DNA of 64,000 nt. It comes from Porphyra umbilicalis. Its lineage: Eukaryota > Rhodophyta > Bangiophyceae > Bangiales > Bangiaceae. Positions 9,350 through 21,142 of this stretch are shown here, in pieces (position 1 is the stretch's first letter; every line of letters starts with the position of its first letter). Made by a program: the position numbers and the translations under genes. The stretch spans positions 47,615 to 111,614 of the forward strand of contig KV919026.1 of NCBI GenBank assembly GCA_002049455.2, written 5' to 3'. The notes beneath the pieces were generated by a model. That model ran no database searches. It was given only the letters and a program-made list of their open reading frames with translations, and had not been told where the DNA came from.

Positions 9350-10280
9350 GGGGGAGGCGAGGGGGATGACGAAGGGGAGGGGGGCGCAATAAGCACAGAG
9401 GGACGAGGGGGGGCTCTCAACTCGAGTAGCGACGGGGGGAACGGTGGCGGCCGGCAGAGGCGGCCGCCCCGTCAGTCCCCCGCCTACCCCCCTTTTTACG
9501 AGCCCCTGGGGGCGGGTAGGGCCCCCCCCACGGGCCCCCGCAGCCCCGCCCCGCGGGCCACCCCCCCCTGGAAGACTCTCCACAGGGAAGGGCGGGCCCG
9601 CAAGGCAGCCCCCCATGTGGGGGTGCGGGGGCGCCATACTGGGCGCCCCCCTGTTGGCCCACCGGGCCCGGTTAGCGGGCACGCCCCGGAAAAGCGGCCG
9701 CGCCCCTGGCCCCCCGCCGCCATGTCCACCGCACGGCGACGGCGCCTACCCCCTTGCCCCCGGCGGGGGCGCCCCCACGATCCGGGGCGGCCCCCGCTGG
9801 CGATGACTGGGGCGGCACCCGGGCCCCACACTGAAGAGGCCGGCGGTTAGCCGTCCTGGCCCGCCCGCCACACTCGTGCGGGCCCGCCCCTCTGGCTCTG
9901 GGCCGCCGGGACGGCGACCCCTTTAGAATGGGGAATTGTGACGGTCCGTCACATGGCCCCCACACTCGGGAAACCAGATTCCCCGGAAATATGCCCCACT
10001 ACCGCATACTCCAAATTGTTCCGTTGCCGACCCACTTGTGATCACCTCGTGGCTCACCAACCACAACCGCAATCCCCATACTTCCCTGGGATTCGTAACC
10101 CCCCCGAGCAGGCCCCTACTTAAGGGCCTAATTCTGTGTAAACCCGACTTGGATTATCGACTTACGTTACTCCGCGCCCCTGACCCCGGGGCGCCGCGAG
10201 GGTGTCACGTAGCACCCTCTCCCCGCCTCTTCTCAAGGAGGTATTCGAAGCTTCGGCCGTCCTCCAGGTTATGGGCCCAG
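9350..10280. other. GC-rich intergenic DNA
   Basis: The first half is G/C-homopolymer DNA with overlapping open frames in several phases, none convincing. From about 9930 the composition drops and there are no useful open frames. Confidence 0.4.
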
Positions 10281-10284
10281 TGGG

Positions 10285-10425
10285 CCCTGAGGAGAGGGTT
10301 TTCCGAGGGTCCTTTGAGGGTGTCTGACGAGGGTTTTCCGAGGGTCCTTTGAGGGTGATTGACGAGGGATTTTCGACGGTCCTTAGAGAATTTCTGAGGA
10401 GGGTCTTCGGAGGGTCCGAGAGGAA
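10285..10425. repeat. Minisatellite, ~35-bp unit
   Basis: About four diverging copies of a unit built on GAGGGTTTTCCGAGGGTCC followed by TTTGAGGGTG. The copies become less alike toward the right. Confidence 0.75.
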
Positions 10426-10429
10426 CGGA

Positions 10430-12030
10430 CGGGATAAGAGGGCGAGTTGTGAGTGTTGCCTCGAGGCCTCCGACGCGGGCAAGTAAACTTCCGGTTACAC
10501 AACTCGTGTGGGTCGCTCAGGACGCCTTCCCCCGGTCGACGCCGTGCGTGTGTGCTCTTCGGGGTTTTCTTTCGGGGCGGGTATTCCCCGACAGGACTAC
10601 CCGGCGACACGGTCTGGCTGGCCCTTCCCCCAACTGGGTGGGGTGGGCTGAGCGTGTTGTCACAGAAGGCACGTTCGGATCGGCCTTCGCGTCCTATCTC
10701 GTTCTTCTTGGCGGACGCGTGTCGAGCATGCGCCCAGCTTGTCGCGGTCAAAGCCACGCGACGTTTTGGTGCGCGGCTCCTCGCAGCTGAGCTTGAACTT
10801 GGTAGTTGAGTACACACCTTGGGACTGTCGCGTGCGACGGCCCTTGTCGACGACAAAGCCAGCGGAAGACAAAGATGTTGCTCGCCCTACCGGGCCCCAG
10901 GGCGCTGCGCTCCGTGCATCATTCCGCCACCTCCTTCGGCACTGGTTCTCCGGTGGGTCCCGCACCACCTGCGGGGCCCGATCCGCCTAGGGGTTTCAAG
11001 TAACATAGACCCCTGGCACCCAGTGCGACGCGCCGCGGCCCGAGCGTCTCGTTCCAAAGCGGCTGGGACGCAAGTCACTGACGGGTGCGAAAAACCGGGG
11101 TCTAAGGACCGTGCGTCGGTTCTCCACGGCCACCGACCTGCCGCCACTGCTCAGCGCTCCACCCCAATCCCACCCCGGGCCCCAAAGACGCCCGGCCGGC
11201 GCCGTGTCGTCTCCTGCCGACGACATTGCGGCGCCTTTTGCCCGTCAGAAGCCTTGAGCCACGCGTAGTCATCGTTCTGCAGGGAGGTTGAGGAAGAGCC
11301 GTGATCCGGACGGCTACAGGAACACGGTCGATCATAATGTCCTCATGTGGCATCTCACCCAAGACAACCCCACCGAGACAACCACAACCAAAGTGCTAGG
11401 ACGGTTCGTCCCGCGAGCAGCTACGACCACTAGCAGGTCTCACCCGTAGCGCCAAATGTAGCACCACAGAATGTGGATCAAGTCGTAGGGGGGAGGGAAG
11501 CATCCCACACGTGCCCCCTCCGAACGCGCACTGCTATAGGGCCATCTGACCCGGGAAGTCAGGCCGCGAGAGATGATGACACAAGGCACGGTTTACTTGC
11601 CGGCGACGACAGTGCCTCCCACCGTCGTCGCCCTTCGTCCTAAAAGCGCGGAAAACGTTGCGTGGGCCCAAGTCTCCTAATGGGAATTGGCCCGCGCCGC
11701 CGACCAACCAATACATCTAAGTACGATGCAAGACAAGTCTCCCAATGCGGTAAGTACATACGAGGTGGAATCGGGACCGGGCGCCCCTACCTGATGTGGC
11801 GGCCGGTGGCGCGGCCACGCGGGAGCGCTCGCCGCCCGACATAACCGCCGCCTCGCGCTGGCGCGCCGCCCGCGGCTGCGCGCCGCCAGGCCGGGTTGCA
11901 CGCACCGCACGGCCCCACCCCCAGTGTGGGCACCATGAACGTGCCCCTACGGGACACCAGGCCCGTGTGCCGGTGGGTACCGTGTCCGCTTGGCCCCGGC
12001 TCCCCCCGCGCGGTGCCCTTGCACCACCCC
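10430..12030. other. Intergenic DNA, no gene recognised
   Basis: Open frames up to ~150 codons occur on both strands but show no domain or consistent phase. Confidence 0.4.
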
Positions 12031-12034
12031 CGAC

Positions 12035-12480
12035 CGGGTGGTGCTACACTCAGTGTGGGGCACGTGGCACCGAGAGGTAATAGGCCGGATGGGGAAGGTC
12101 GGGGGGAAGAAGACGCGGGCATCTGCAAGTGTGAAAATGGCCAGGTCAACAGAATGTGGGCCCACGGTGTCATCAGAGCGGGTAGTTAGGCATCAAATTG
12201 ATTTCCGAGAGTGCGCCCTTTTTGTCCTCTCGGCGTGCTGCTCGGTCCGACTTGCTGCCTTTTCGGTGTGCTTCACACAGAAGGCGAGCTCATGTGTTCG
12301 TGCGTTCAACGGTGTGCGACATGTTTCCCTGCCTGTTTTCGTTCTTTTTTGAAAAACTGGTTATCAGGCGCTTTTCCTTTTTTCTGTTGTCACCGAACCC
12401 GATCTCATCAGTAAACACTGTTGATTTGTCACACAATTCGAGTTGTCACAAAATGGCACAGTTGTCACGAGCTGGAACAT
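12035..12480. repeat. Repeat C, copy 1 (uninterrupted)
   Basis: It matches 15120-15263 plus 15668-15963 along its whole length, from CTCAGTGTGGGGCACGTGG to the TTGTCACGA-type short repeats at its right end. At about 12182 it has an unbroken TA where copy 2 carries an inserted MITE, so it serves as an empty site. No open frame is conserved between copies. Confidence 0.8.
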
Positions 12481-12490
12481 GACGGATATA

Positions 12491-12662
12491 TTGCTGTCTT
12501 ACCAATTTTGGCCGATGTGGTCGAAGTCAAGACCGGGTCTGGTTCAACTGCCCATTGATCGATGCATTATATCCGGCTGAATGGATGGCTGAGACACAGT
12601 TTCGCACAGTTGATCACCCTTCTTGACATCGACGGGATCGGCCAAAATTGGGAAGACAGCAA
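12491..12662. mobile_element. MITE of the TTGC/TA family, 172 bp
   Basis: TA flanks both ends (12489-12490, 12663-12664). Both ends start TTGCTGTCTT and continue NCCAATTTTGGCCGAT on opposite strands, giving an inverted repeat of about 42 bp. The copy at 56240-56406 is closely related and lies in the opposite orientation. TA duplication suggests Tc1/mariner-type mobilisation. No coding capacity. Confidence 0.85.
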
Positions 12663-12789
12663 TATTTTCTATGACTGTCCCTCAGACCCCCGCCCGCCGT
12701 GCATGAGCACATCTGACCTGGATGAATGGCACATCTGACCTAGCTTAATGGTTTGTGCGTATCGCACGCATTCGGGCACATCATCCTCG

Positions 12790-13152
12790 TCACCCACGTT
12801 CCACACCCCCGCCCGCAGGCGCTGTTACGTCGAGAGACTGTAACTCAGCAGGGGGAAGCTTATCGGCGACTTGAAGCAGCAGGTCCATAGGAAGGAGCGA
12901 CAGCTTGCCCACCCGCGGCTCTGGATCGGCCACTACCGAAACGCGTGCACGGACACTTTCATGGTCATACTGCCGCCGCCTGGGCGGAGCGTCGTGGGCG
13001 GCCCGGGCGTAGAGGCCACGGCGCCCGCAGCCTGCACGCACTGTGTACACCGCAGTCAGACGCTCGAACGGGCTCGCCGGTGGCGGTGGCGGTCCGCGGT
13101 CCGCCGACCCAGGTCGCTGCCCATCCCCCCCGCCCCCCACGTCGTTCAGCAC
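12790..13152 (-). CDS. F-box-like protein fragment
   Basis: An open frame of 120 codons. Near its end it reads GKLSLLPMDLLLQVADKLPP followed by AELQSL, which fits the start of an F-box (LPxDLLxxIxxxLPxxEL), the Skp1-binding motif of SCF ubiquitin ligases. A possible splice donor GTAACA follows directly, so an exon end is possible, but I find no continuation to the left, where repeats begin. The N-terminal part is low complexity. It may be a gene fragment; the call rests on one short motif. Confidence 0.3.
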   Translation of the reverse strand: MLNDVGGGGDGQRPGSADRGPPPPPASPFERLTAVYTVRAGCGRRGLYARAAHDAPPRRRQYDHESVRARVSVVADPEPRVGKLSLLPMDLLLQVADKLPPAELQSLDVTAPAGGGVERG

Positions 13153-13159
13153 CCCTCCA

Positions 13160-14160
13160 CCCCCGTCGTGCCGAGCCGCCCGTGCCGCCGACGTGGCACC
13201 CTAACGTGCCTGAGGAGCGGCTCCTGCCTGCGCAGTAGAACCGCTGGCCTAGCCGCCTTTGCCGCTTACGACGGCCGACGACCCGGCGGCGGCGGCGGCG
13301 GCCGACGTTCCAATCGCGATGGCAGCCCCCAAACGGTCGGCACCGCCGGCTGCCGGCCGGTGGGAGCCCCCGGCGGCACCGCTCCCCGTCCAAGTTGCCC
13401 CTTTCTCCCACCCCCACCACCGTACACAAGTACTCTGCGTCAGCGGGCGTGACGGCGAGCGACATCACTCCTGCCGAGAGTGGGGACCCCCCCCCCGCCC
13501 ACTCTATGGAGCGGAGGGACGACTCGCTGCCACCCTGCCGACGCTCCCACGCGAGCCCCGCCGCCGCCGCCCGTTCCGAGCGGGTGCCCGAGCGAGATGC
13601 CCCCGCAACCCCTTCGTCGCCTGTCGGCAGCAGCCGCCGCCGCCGGTGGTCGTCGTCGACGGCATGGTCGGCAGGCTGGGGAGGGGGGGGGTCGTCGTCG
13701 GCGTCGTGGCCACCAGGCCGAAGGGGGGTCGACCACCCCCCTCATCGTAGGCACAACGATGGTGGGGGGGGGGAAGGCCGGCCGCGTCGCCGTGTCGCCG
13801 CGTCACCGCCGATGAGAACAGCTGTGGGCGAGGGCAGTGTGGGCAGCAAGGGGGAGAGGGATGTGGGCGGCGCCGCTGTACGCGATGACGCCGGGCGTGG
13901 ACAGGATCCGCCCCGCCGGCAGGGGCGCGGGAGGTGGCAACGGTGGCGCCGGGGGCGGACGTCGGCAGGGAGGAGCAGTCCACGAGGACACCAGGCGGCA
14001 ATAAAAAAAAAGCGCGCGCGCGCCAACGAACCGGGAGGGGTGCGCCAAGACGTCGCGCGCGCGTGGAATTAAATCGCTTTGGGTGCGCTCCATCGCTTGG
14101 TTCATCGAACCTGCGCGATCGTGCCTGCTGGCAGTATCCGTCATGCCCTAGTTCGTGACA
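13160..14160. other. GC-rich low-complexity DNA
   Basis: CGG/CCG-rich DNA with overlapping open frames on both strands and several G-runs. A plus-strand AATAAA lies at 14000-14005. I recognise no protein. Confidence 0.35.
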
Positions 14161-14164
14161 ACTG

Positions 14165-15115
14165 CTTCAGCAATCTGGCTTAAACTCATGCCTAGCGAAA
14201 TGTGGACATATGACTGGCTTCAACAGTCTCTCACGAGGACGGCAGTGTTCTCCGTTTCTGTTGGGGCGCTCCCGTTTATTTGCTAGAAAATGAGGTCGAA
14301 GAACCCTCGGTACCAGTTCGTGACACAATGACTGATTGTGTGGGAACGACCTGGAATCGCACATTACAGTTGGAAAAACTTACCGAGGAACGAACAATTT
14401 GATCCAGATTGCCCAAGATTCTTGCCTGCGCGACCAATAGGGACACTCTGGTGAAGCGACTGCCAAGCTGTGACATGGTTTCCGTCGTCCCGTTCGGCCC
14501 CGTCCCCAGTCCCTGCTGCGACAACAGCCTATACCGTTCGCCTGCAGGCCCGCGCCCCCCCCCCCCCGCCACAATACCGCGGCGCTCCTCATGCACTTTG
14601 CCACACCCGTCTTTCTCGGCGCACTGACGTTCGCCAGAGACACTCCAGCCCTACCCGCAGTGCAAGACTCGCCCTCCTTCCCCCCCCTCCTTTTTCATCA
14701 GCCATCACGTGAGAGACGCCCATCGAAAGAGAGCCTATGCAACAGATGGTTTTTTACTCGTGCCAAACGTTATGTAGCACGACATGGGGAGCGCAGAGCT
14801 TTCAGAATGGGCAACTTGGTGCGCTTCTCACGGCAAAGCCAGAAGGTCCTCCTCGTCCGCGAAGAAGAAGAGTGGCGGACCGGGCCTGTGTAGGGTTCGT
14901 CAATGATGAAGCGGCGCGCCTGGGCTGAGACGAGCCCAAGTCGCTTGCCAAACGCCTTGGTCCTCAGCTCCCCGGTGCGCGCGAGACGCAGGCCCGCAAA
15001 CATGGCCTGATGACTTGCAGCATCACCATCCGCTGTGGCAAGGCGCCGCCGCGGTGGCAGTGCGCGGCACTCAGAGGGGGGGGTGGGGACAATGGTATTA
15101 TCAGTCTGTGAGAGG
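14165..15115. other. Intergenic DNA
   Basis: No gene recognised. The region is close to average composition apart from a C-run near 14565. Confidence 0.4.
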
Positions 15116-15119
15116 GTGG

Positions 15120-15963
15120 CAAGTGCGCTCAGTGTGGGGCACGTGGAGCCGAGAGGTACCTGGCCGGATAGGAAAGGTCCGGGGGAAGAAGACGCTGGCA
15201 TCTGCAATTGTGAAAACGGCGAAGTCAACAGAATGTGAGCCCACGGTGTCATCAGAGCAAGTATTGCTGTAAATCAAATTTTGTCCTGGTGGACAGAGAC
15301 TGACTTGCGGACCGACTATCTCCACCAATCAGATGCGCCCCTGGAACTGACTTGGTGCTCCTGATTACCGACATGTGCCCATGCAGCCTGGAAATCAACA
15401 TCAGCTTCTCTTCTTTTGTGCACTTCTGGCGAGGATACAGTAGAAAATCTCAACTTTTCGCGTGGGATGCTTGCTCCGTGCCAAGAAAAGCGGATCAAGC
15501 AGCAACAAACAGTGAGTTCTGCTCGATGCGAGGTCCTGGCTCAGAATGCGGGCTTCCTGTTGGCTTCGATGCCTTCTTACTGTCGTTTTAAACCAATGGA
15601 GTGCTCTTATTCAATTCAGAGTCAGTCTCTGTCTCTGTCCCCCAGGACAAAATTCGGGGATCAGCAATAGTTAGGCATCAAATTAAGTTGCGAGAGTGCG
15701 TCTTTTTTGTCCTCTCGGCGTGCTGCTCGGACCGACTTGCGGTCTTTTCGGTGCGCTTCACACCGAAGGCGAGCTCACGAGTTTGTGCGCTCAACGGTGT
15801 GCAACATGTTTCCCTGCCTGTTTTCGTTCTTTTGTGAAAAACTAGTATATGGGCGCTTTACCCTCCTCTTTTCTGTCACCGCCGAACCCGATCTCATCAG
15901 TAAACACTGTTGATTTGCCACACAATCCCGAGTTGTCACGAACTGGCACAGTCGTCACGAACT
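15120..15963. repeat. Repeat C, copy 2 (interrupted by a MITE)
   Basis: 15120-15263 and 15668-15963 together equal copy 1 at 12035-12480. The break falls exactly at a TA. Confidence 0.8.
15264..15667. mobile_element. MITE, 404 bp, TTGC/TA type
   Basis: TA lies at both flanks (15262-15263, 15668-15669). The ends are inverted repeats: TTGCTG, then seven mostly unlike bases, then AATTTTGTCCTGG, then GGACAGAGAC, about 30 of 37 positions matching. The shared TTGCTG termini and AATTTTG block link it to the MITEs at 12491, 36638 and 56240. Comparison with repeat C copy 1 gives the pre-insertion site. No transposase. Confidence 0.9.
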
Positions 15964-18900
15964 GGCACATCGTCTCGAAAAGGTACGGCACTACTGGGGT
16001 GCGCAAAGGGTGTACTGGGGCATACTGTGGCCTAGAATTTGTACCCAGAAGGTGAAATCAATGCTGGGGTGGCGCGGGCTCCACTGGCCTCTCACCAGCC
16101 CGTGGAAACGCAGGCTACGAGTGACGCCTTCAGTCCTGGTGGTGTCCCCGCCAACGGCGGTGGGATTCGGCAGGATTCCCCGTCATGTAGCCTCACCGGA
16201 TCGCTAATGTAGCCTCACCGGGTCGAGAGGGAGTTTTCGTGCGTGAGACGATTCAATGCCTCAATGCAAGGCCTGGACGAGACTCGTGACGGATCAACTC
16301 CGGCGGTTCATCGCTGGATTTCTGTAACGCTGCGCTGAGCTCTACGTGGCCCTCTCTGAACCCCCATTGATACCCCAGGTCAGATCTCACCGTAACGACT
16401 GCATCTGCTTACAAGGCTGCGGCCACGCCAACGCCTCCGCTTCATCGATGCCAACGTCGACGGACTCTCCATCTACGCCTGATACGCACCCCCCCCCCCA
16501 CACCCGCCGCAGTTGCTCATAGGCGCCCATGCCCCCACTCCGTCAATGCCCTACACACACCCACCGCCAGCAATGATACGGCCAGTCACATCTCGTAGTG
16601 ACTGACGTCACGGGCTTGCAGACTACGCCCACGGCCATCCATTCAACTAGTTGACAGTAAAATAACCCTGACAAGAACGCCCCTAAATCGGGTGTAGAAG
16701 ATACTTGTCAGCCGAGGTGTCATACTTCAGTTTGCTGTTCTGTCAACCATCCGCCATGTGGAAAGCTGCAAGCCTCGTTTGTGGACCCAGCACTCCTCAC
16801 CATCCGTTGTGTGGAGGGCGGCAAGCCTTATGCGGGGATCTCGACCCTCATTTGTTGACACTGTGAGCCTGACTGGGCGGTCAATGGTCATCTGTTCTCA
16901 CAGACATAGGCTGGGATCGGATCCTCCGTGGCCGCGTTCTGACTACCCGTTGCTTCGGGCGATCATCGATTGGTGCAGCGTATGTCGCTCTTCGGAGGGT
17001 CAGCCGACGTGGAAGCTCCCCGGGGAACGGCGTCCAGTGGGCCATTGGCCCTCAATGGTACCACCTGGTCGTGCCCCCCACTCCGGCAGCCCTCGCGAAC
17101 CCCCGCCCTCCCGCACCTCCTGCGCCTTAAAGGCGTTCGGCCGCGGTACAGCTACCGCTGACGGCTACCGCCGTCGTCGCGCATGAAGAAGAGGCCGGAA
17201 GTCACGCCGGCGTCAAGGCTTCCTCTACCGCGTACGGATCCCGTCACGCCCAAGCTGCTCGTCGTTGACACCCCCCTCGCCCGTCGTGTATTTTTAGTTC
17301 TCAAGTACGTTAAGAGTCGTGAGGACTAGTAGGACAAGGAGAGTGGTATGATGTGTGCACTGCGTATCGTTTGGTCCGCCGTTCTCCCTCCGTAAATGTG
17401 CACCCGTCCAGTGATGTGCTTCTTCTCTCTCTGCCCATGTGGCCTTTGCCGCCACCTTTTCCCCTACTGCCGCTCTTCTCCTACTGCCTGTTTCCTGCCC
17501 ACTGCTCTTTTCCCTCCGCTGCCTCCTTTCCCAATACTTCCCCTTTTAGCCCTACTGCCCATTGTTCTCCTACTGTACCATGTATTTCTACAGTCTCATT
17601 TGCTCCTACGACCCCTGCTACCCCTATAGTCGTTGCGGTCGGCGCGGATGCGGAAGGCGAGGGGGCGGGGCGCGGCATGTGCTGATCTTCCTGTCCTTGC
17701 CTCGTTCTGGCTTCTTGGGTGCGGTTCGGGTCGGGTGGCGAGGGGCGGGGGAAGAGCGCGAGGAGGTAGGAAGAGGGTGTACTACCTTCAGCCAGAGGGC
17801 GCTACAGAACCATAAAAGACGCTTCTGTTTTCTGCAACGTATTCAGCTGGTGCGGCCCTGTACGACAGCTCTCCAGCTGGCATCACGTATCAGACCGTTG
17901 ATAGAATACGAATCCAGCCCAGGCACGCTCGCAATCGCGGCACCAAGGGGGGCCACGTGACTTGTCTCAGCAGGTGCGGTGATGCCCCCAATTGGAGCTG
18001 TGAGGGGGGGGAGGGCGGCTCCCAGGACCTGTCGTTGAACAGTGTCAGAACCGTGCTGGCCGCGTACTGTTGCTCTAAAATGCGAATATGCCATCTATAC
18101 TGATGGTGTAGACACTGTGGAAAAGCGGGGTCGAATATGGCCCAGTACAGCCATTTCAGAAGTACTAGCACCAATCTGAAAACCGCAGGGGTAAGTCCCC
18201 AAGTAGCGTGGTACCGTTTCGCGACGATGACGGATACAGTCATTGTGCGCTTCTCAAGCAGGGTGGAGCACTTTGTAGCCCACGTGAGAATTTACAGCTG
18301 ATTGGACAATCTGTTCCGAAACGACAACCACCCGAGGTGCTCATGACGCTCGATCGTGAATTTGAATCATAAATGGTGCAATGAGACACGGAAGGGCGTG
18401 GCAAGACTTGTACCCCGTCCTTCACGAGGTGTTCCTGGGGGGGTAGGCAGGCAAATTTTGACAGCCTTTCGGCAGCGGATTACTCGATCGCAGATCAGCT
18501 GTGAATCATCACTTCAAGTGCCATCAAGTGCGGTGGGCCCCGCACAGGAGCGATCGAGTTGCGCTCAGTTGTAAACAGGCCTCACCAAGGGTATCAGTTT
18601 CAGCCACGAGTACGGTATGTGGCTCGGATCCAGCCACCGAGTATTGGCTTACAGTGAGCCGGATTTTAGACGTCCGAGTATGAGTATCGCTCAAACCTGA
18701 CAGAGCGGGTATCAAGAGTACATACCCTTGAAGTTTTGGGACGTCGGTATCCGATGTCGTTCCGAGGCGCGGGTATGCGTATACCTTTCGCAGGAATGCA
18801 TATTTCCTTCGTGCAGCTAACTTTGTAGTTTTGATACCAATTTATTCGTTAAGCGGCTGATGTCGTCGTGGTGCCGGACCTCCGTTGGCTCCTCGGCCCG

Positions 18901-19137
18901 AACGAGCATTGTCACTGGGTCCGACCGGGCGGCGATCAGGGCTACAGGCCCTGTCGAATGCGTCCACCCCAAGGACCGATTGCAACTCTCGGTGGAAGTG
19001 CAAGGAGCGAGCGAGAGGCTCGCGAAAGGCGAGACGAACGGGAGGGTTGGGAAGGTGACCGCCGCCGCGCCGCGTGGTGGGCGAGGATGAAGATCGGGGC
19101 GGAGGAACGGGGAGAGCAGAGAAGTATGACGGACGCC
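15964..19137. other. Gene-poor intergenic DNA
   Basis: No gene recognised. 16740-16870 contains two diverged copies of a short CATCCGYYRTGTGGA-type stretch. 17400-17620 is pyrimidine-rich. 18590-18800 is rich in GAGTAY and GGGTAT words, a composition that recurs at 20620-20830; this looks like an old decayed repeat. Confidence 0.4.
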
Positions 19138-19140
19138 TAA

Positions 19141-19927
19141 GGCCCGTTCCATGACATGGATCCGGGTTTGTGTTGCCCGTTTGTTACGCCACAAACCCGG
19201 CGTCACACCGGTCAGAGCATTCCGGGACATCAGGCAGGATATGGGTATGTGATGTCATTGAATGTAAGTACACAAGATAATTCAATATATGCACTCCAAT
19301 CTCAATCGTCCGCGGTTTTCTGTCCACCCGCTGGCGCACGTGTGTAGCAAAATTGCTGATCGGCACGGGCGCTGCGGCGCGCACCGTGTGGTGACACGCA
19401 CCACCGCGGGTGGAGAGAGTGACTAGAGGGGCGTGCCCACACCGCGGCACCCTCTGCGTAAGCTCACACAGCTGCATCTCCGGTTGGCGTCTGACGCGGG
19501 ATGGCCCCCGTCACCGGTCCCCTCACAGCGCAAAAAGGTAAAGAACGTACAGGCTGTGGCGGGAAGCGGTGTGGTCGCGTACGAATACGAAAAAGCCGAC
19601 TGTGTGAGCTGCTGCGTGCGGTGGGAGGAGGTGTGACCCGCGCAACTGCAGCGCAGCGGCTGCCGACGTGCGGTGAGATCACTCGACACCATTCCCTCGC
19701 CAATGCATCGGAAAACTCTTGCGTCACTCCGTCCGTGATCGATTCTAATTCTCCAGGCAGGCCATTCAGCCTGCATCGTCACATGGCTCCGGCCGAGTGG
19801 CGCAAGCCAGGCATGCCTGGGATCGGCATGGGCAAGTTTAGCACGTGGCAGAATTCAGCCAACCAGCGTTCGACAACGCTTGTCACAAACACCGTCACAA
19901 ACACGGACCCATGTCACGGAACGGGCC
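19141..19927. mobile_element. PIF/Harbinger-like MITE, 787 bp
   Basis: A 3-bp TAA flanks both ends (19138-19140, 19928-19930). Termini are inverted repeats starting GGCCCGTTCC, then TGACATGG and TCCG, then GTTTGTG, with a few mismatches over about 32 bp. TWA duplications and GGCC-type ends are typical of PIF/Harbinger and Tourist elements. No transposase frame. Confidence 0.8.
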
Positions 19928-19930
19928 TAA

Positions 19931-21142
19931 GAGCGCAAGAGGGTGAATGGTGGGCTGTCACTCGCTTCGCACGCATGCACACGCCCAGTTAAGATCCCAA
20001 CAAAGCGGACATTAGGATTCTCGGCCATCCATTGGCTTGCAGGCTCAGTGTCAGACAAACGCGATGTACGTGCCTACGTGTGCGGAAGATATTTTACTTT
20101 CGCCAGCCGTGTCTCAACAATCAACAGCTGTCTCAAGCAAGGGCGTCTCACAGGGTGTGGGACTGGGTCACCCCTCCAGAAAGTGCCAGAAAGTGCCAGA
20201 GTCAAGCCCAAAATCAGGACCCCAAGTTGCGGAGACTGGCGCGTGTTGCGCGCGTTGACGAGCACAGTGGTGGGCGACGCAGCTACGATGTCGACGCCAT
20301 GGCTGTGGGGCAAACAGACCCCGCAGAACCGACTCAGACCATAGGGTATATGTATATGCTTCTTTAGAAGCCCCCTGGACTCGCTGTCACGGTGGGTGGT
20401 CAGGGTAGGAGGGGGGGGGGGGTTCATTGACAGAGATCACCGGCGAGGCGAAGACGGCGCAAGAAGTCGGTGGAAAGCCACGAAGCAATACGTGTTCACT
20501 GTAATGACGAAACGTGTCTAGATCCTAATGTCCCCCGTTAACTGGGCGTGTGCAGATGCGTGATGTTGGCCCAAATCACACGCTCTGCCTCTGCTCAGAT
20601 TGCCAGGCATCGATTTGATGCGGGAGTATCCGGTCAATTCACCGTCAAAGGTGTCGAATTATCCAGAATCGAGAGTACGAGTAACACTCTTGATACCCTT
20701 GGACGTCAGGTTTCGCGGGTATCTGACCACTGCTCATTCACCGAGTACGGGTATTGGGGAAGGACCGAAAAATCCCGCGAGTATGAGTATATACCCGAAA
20801 AATATACTCGAGTGATACCCTTCCCGAATTACTCTTGGTGAGGCCTGGTTGTAAAGCAGGGTACCTTATAAGCGGGACACATATAAATGCGCAATGACTG
20901 TACATCACCATGGCTGGAAGGATTGGTCAGGGCCCATCCCTGTCAAACCTTCCTGTCATCGAGCGTTACTTACTTACTTGGACGCACACACCCACGCCCG
21001 GCCAAGTCGGGTGGAGGTCTGTGGCCACTGCCAATCGACGCGCAGCGTCAGCTTGGCCGCGGCGCGCGTGGGCTCTCCCGCGCCCGGCCCCGCCGCGCGC
21101 GCGCGCGGCGGCGACGAGCCCCACTGCACATCGCGAAATTGA
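19931..21142. other. Intergenic DNA
   Basis: No gene recognised. It holds a G-run near 20415 and the second GAGTAY/GGGTAT-rich stretch at 20620-20830. Confidence 0.4.

Noticed and set aside
10162-10856. Minus-strand frames of 106 and 157 codons
   Set aside because: They cross the minisatellite, are rich in Arg/Ser/Pro and resemble no family.
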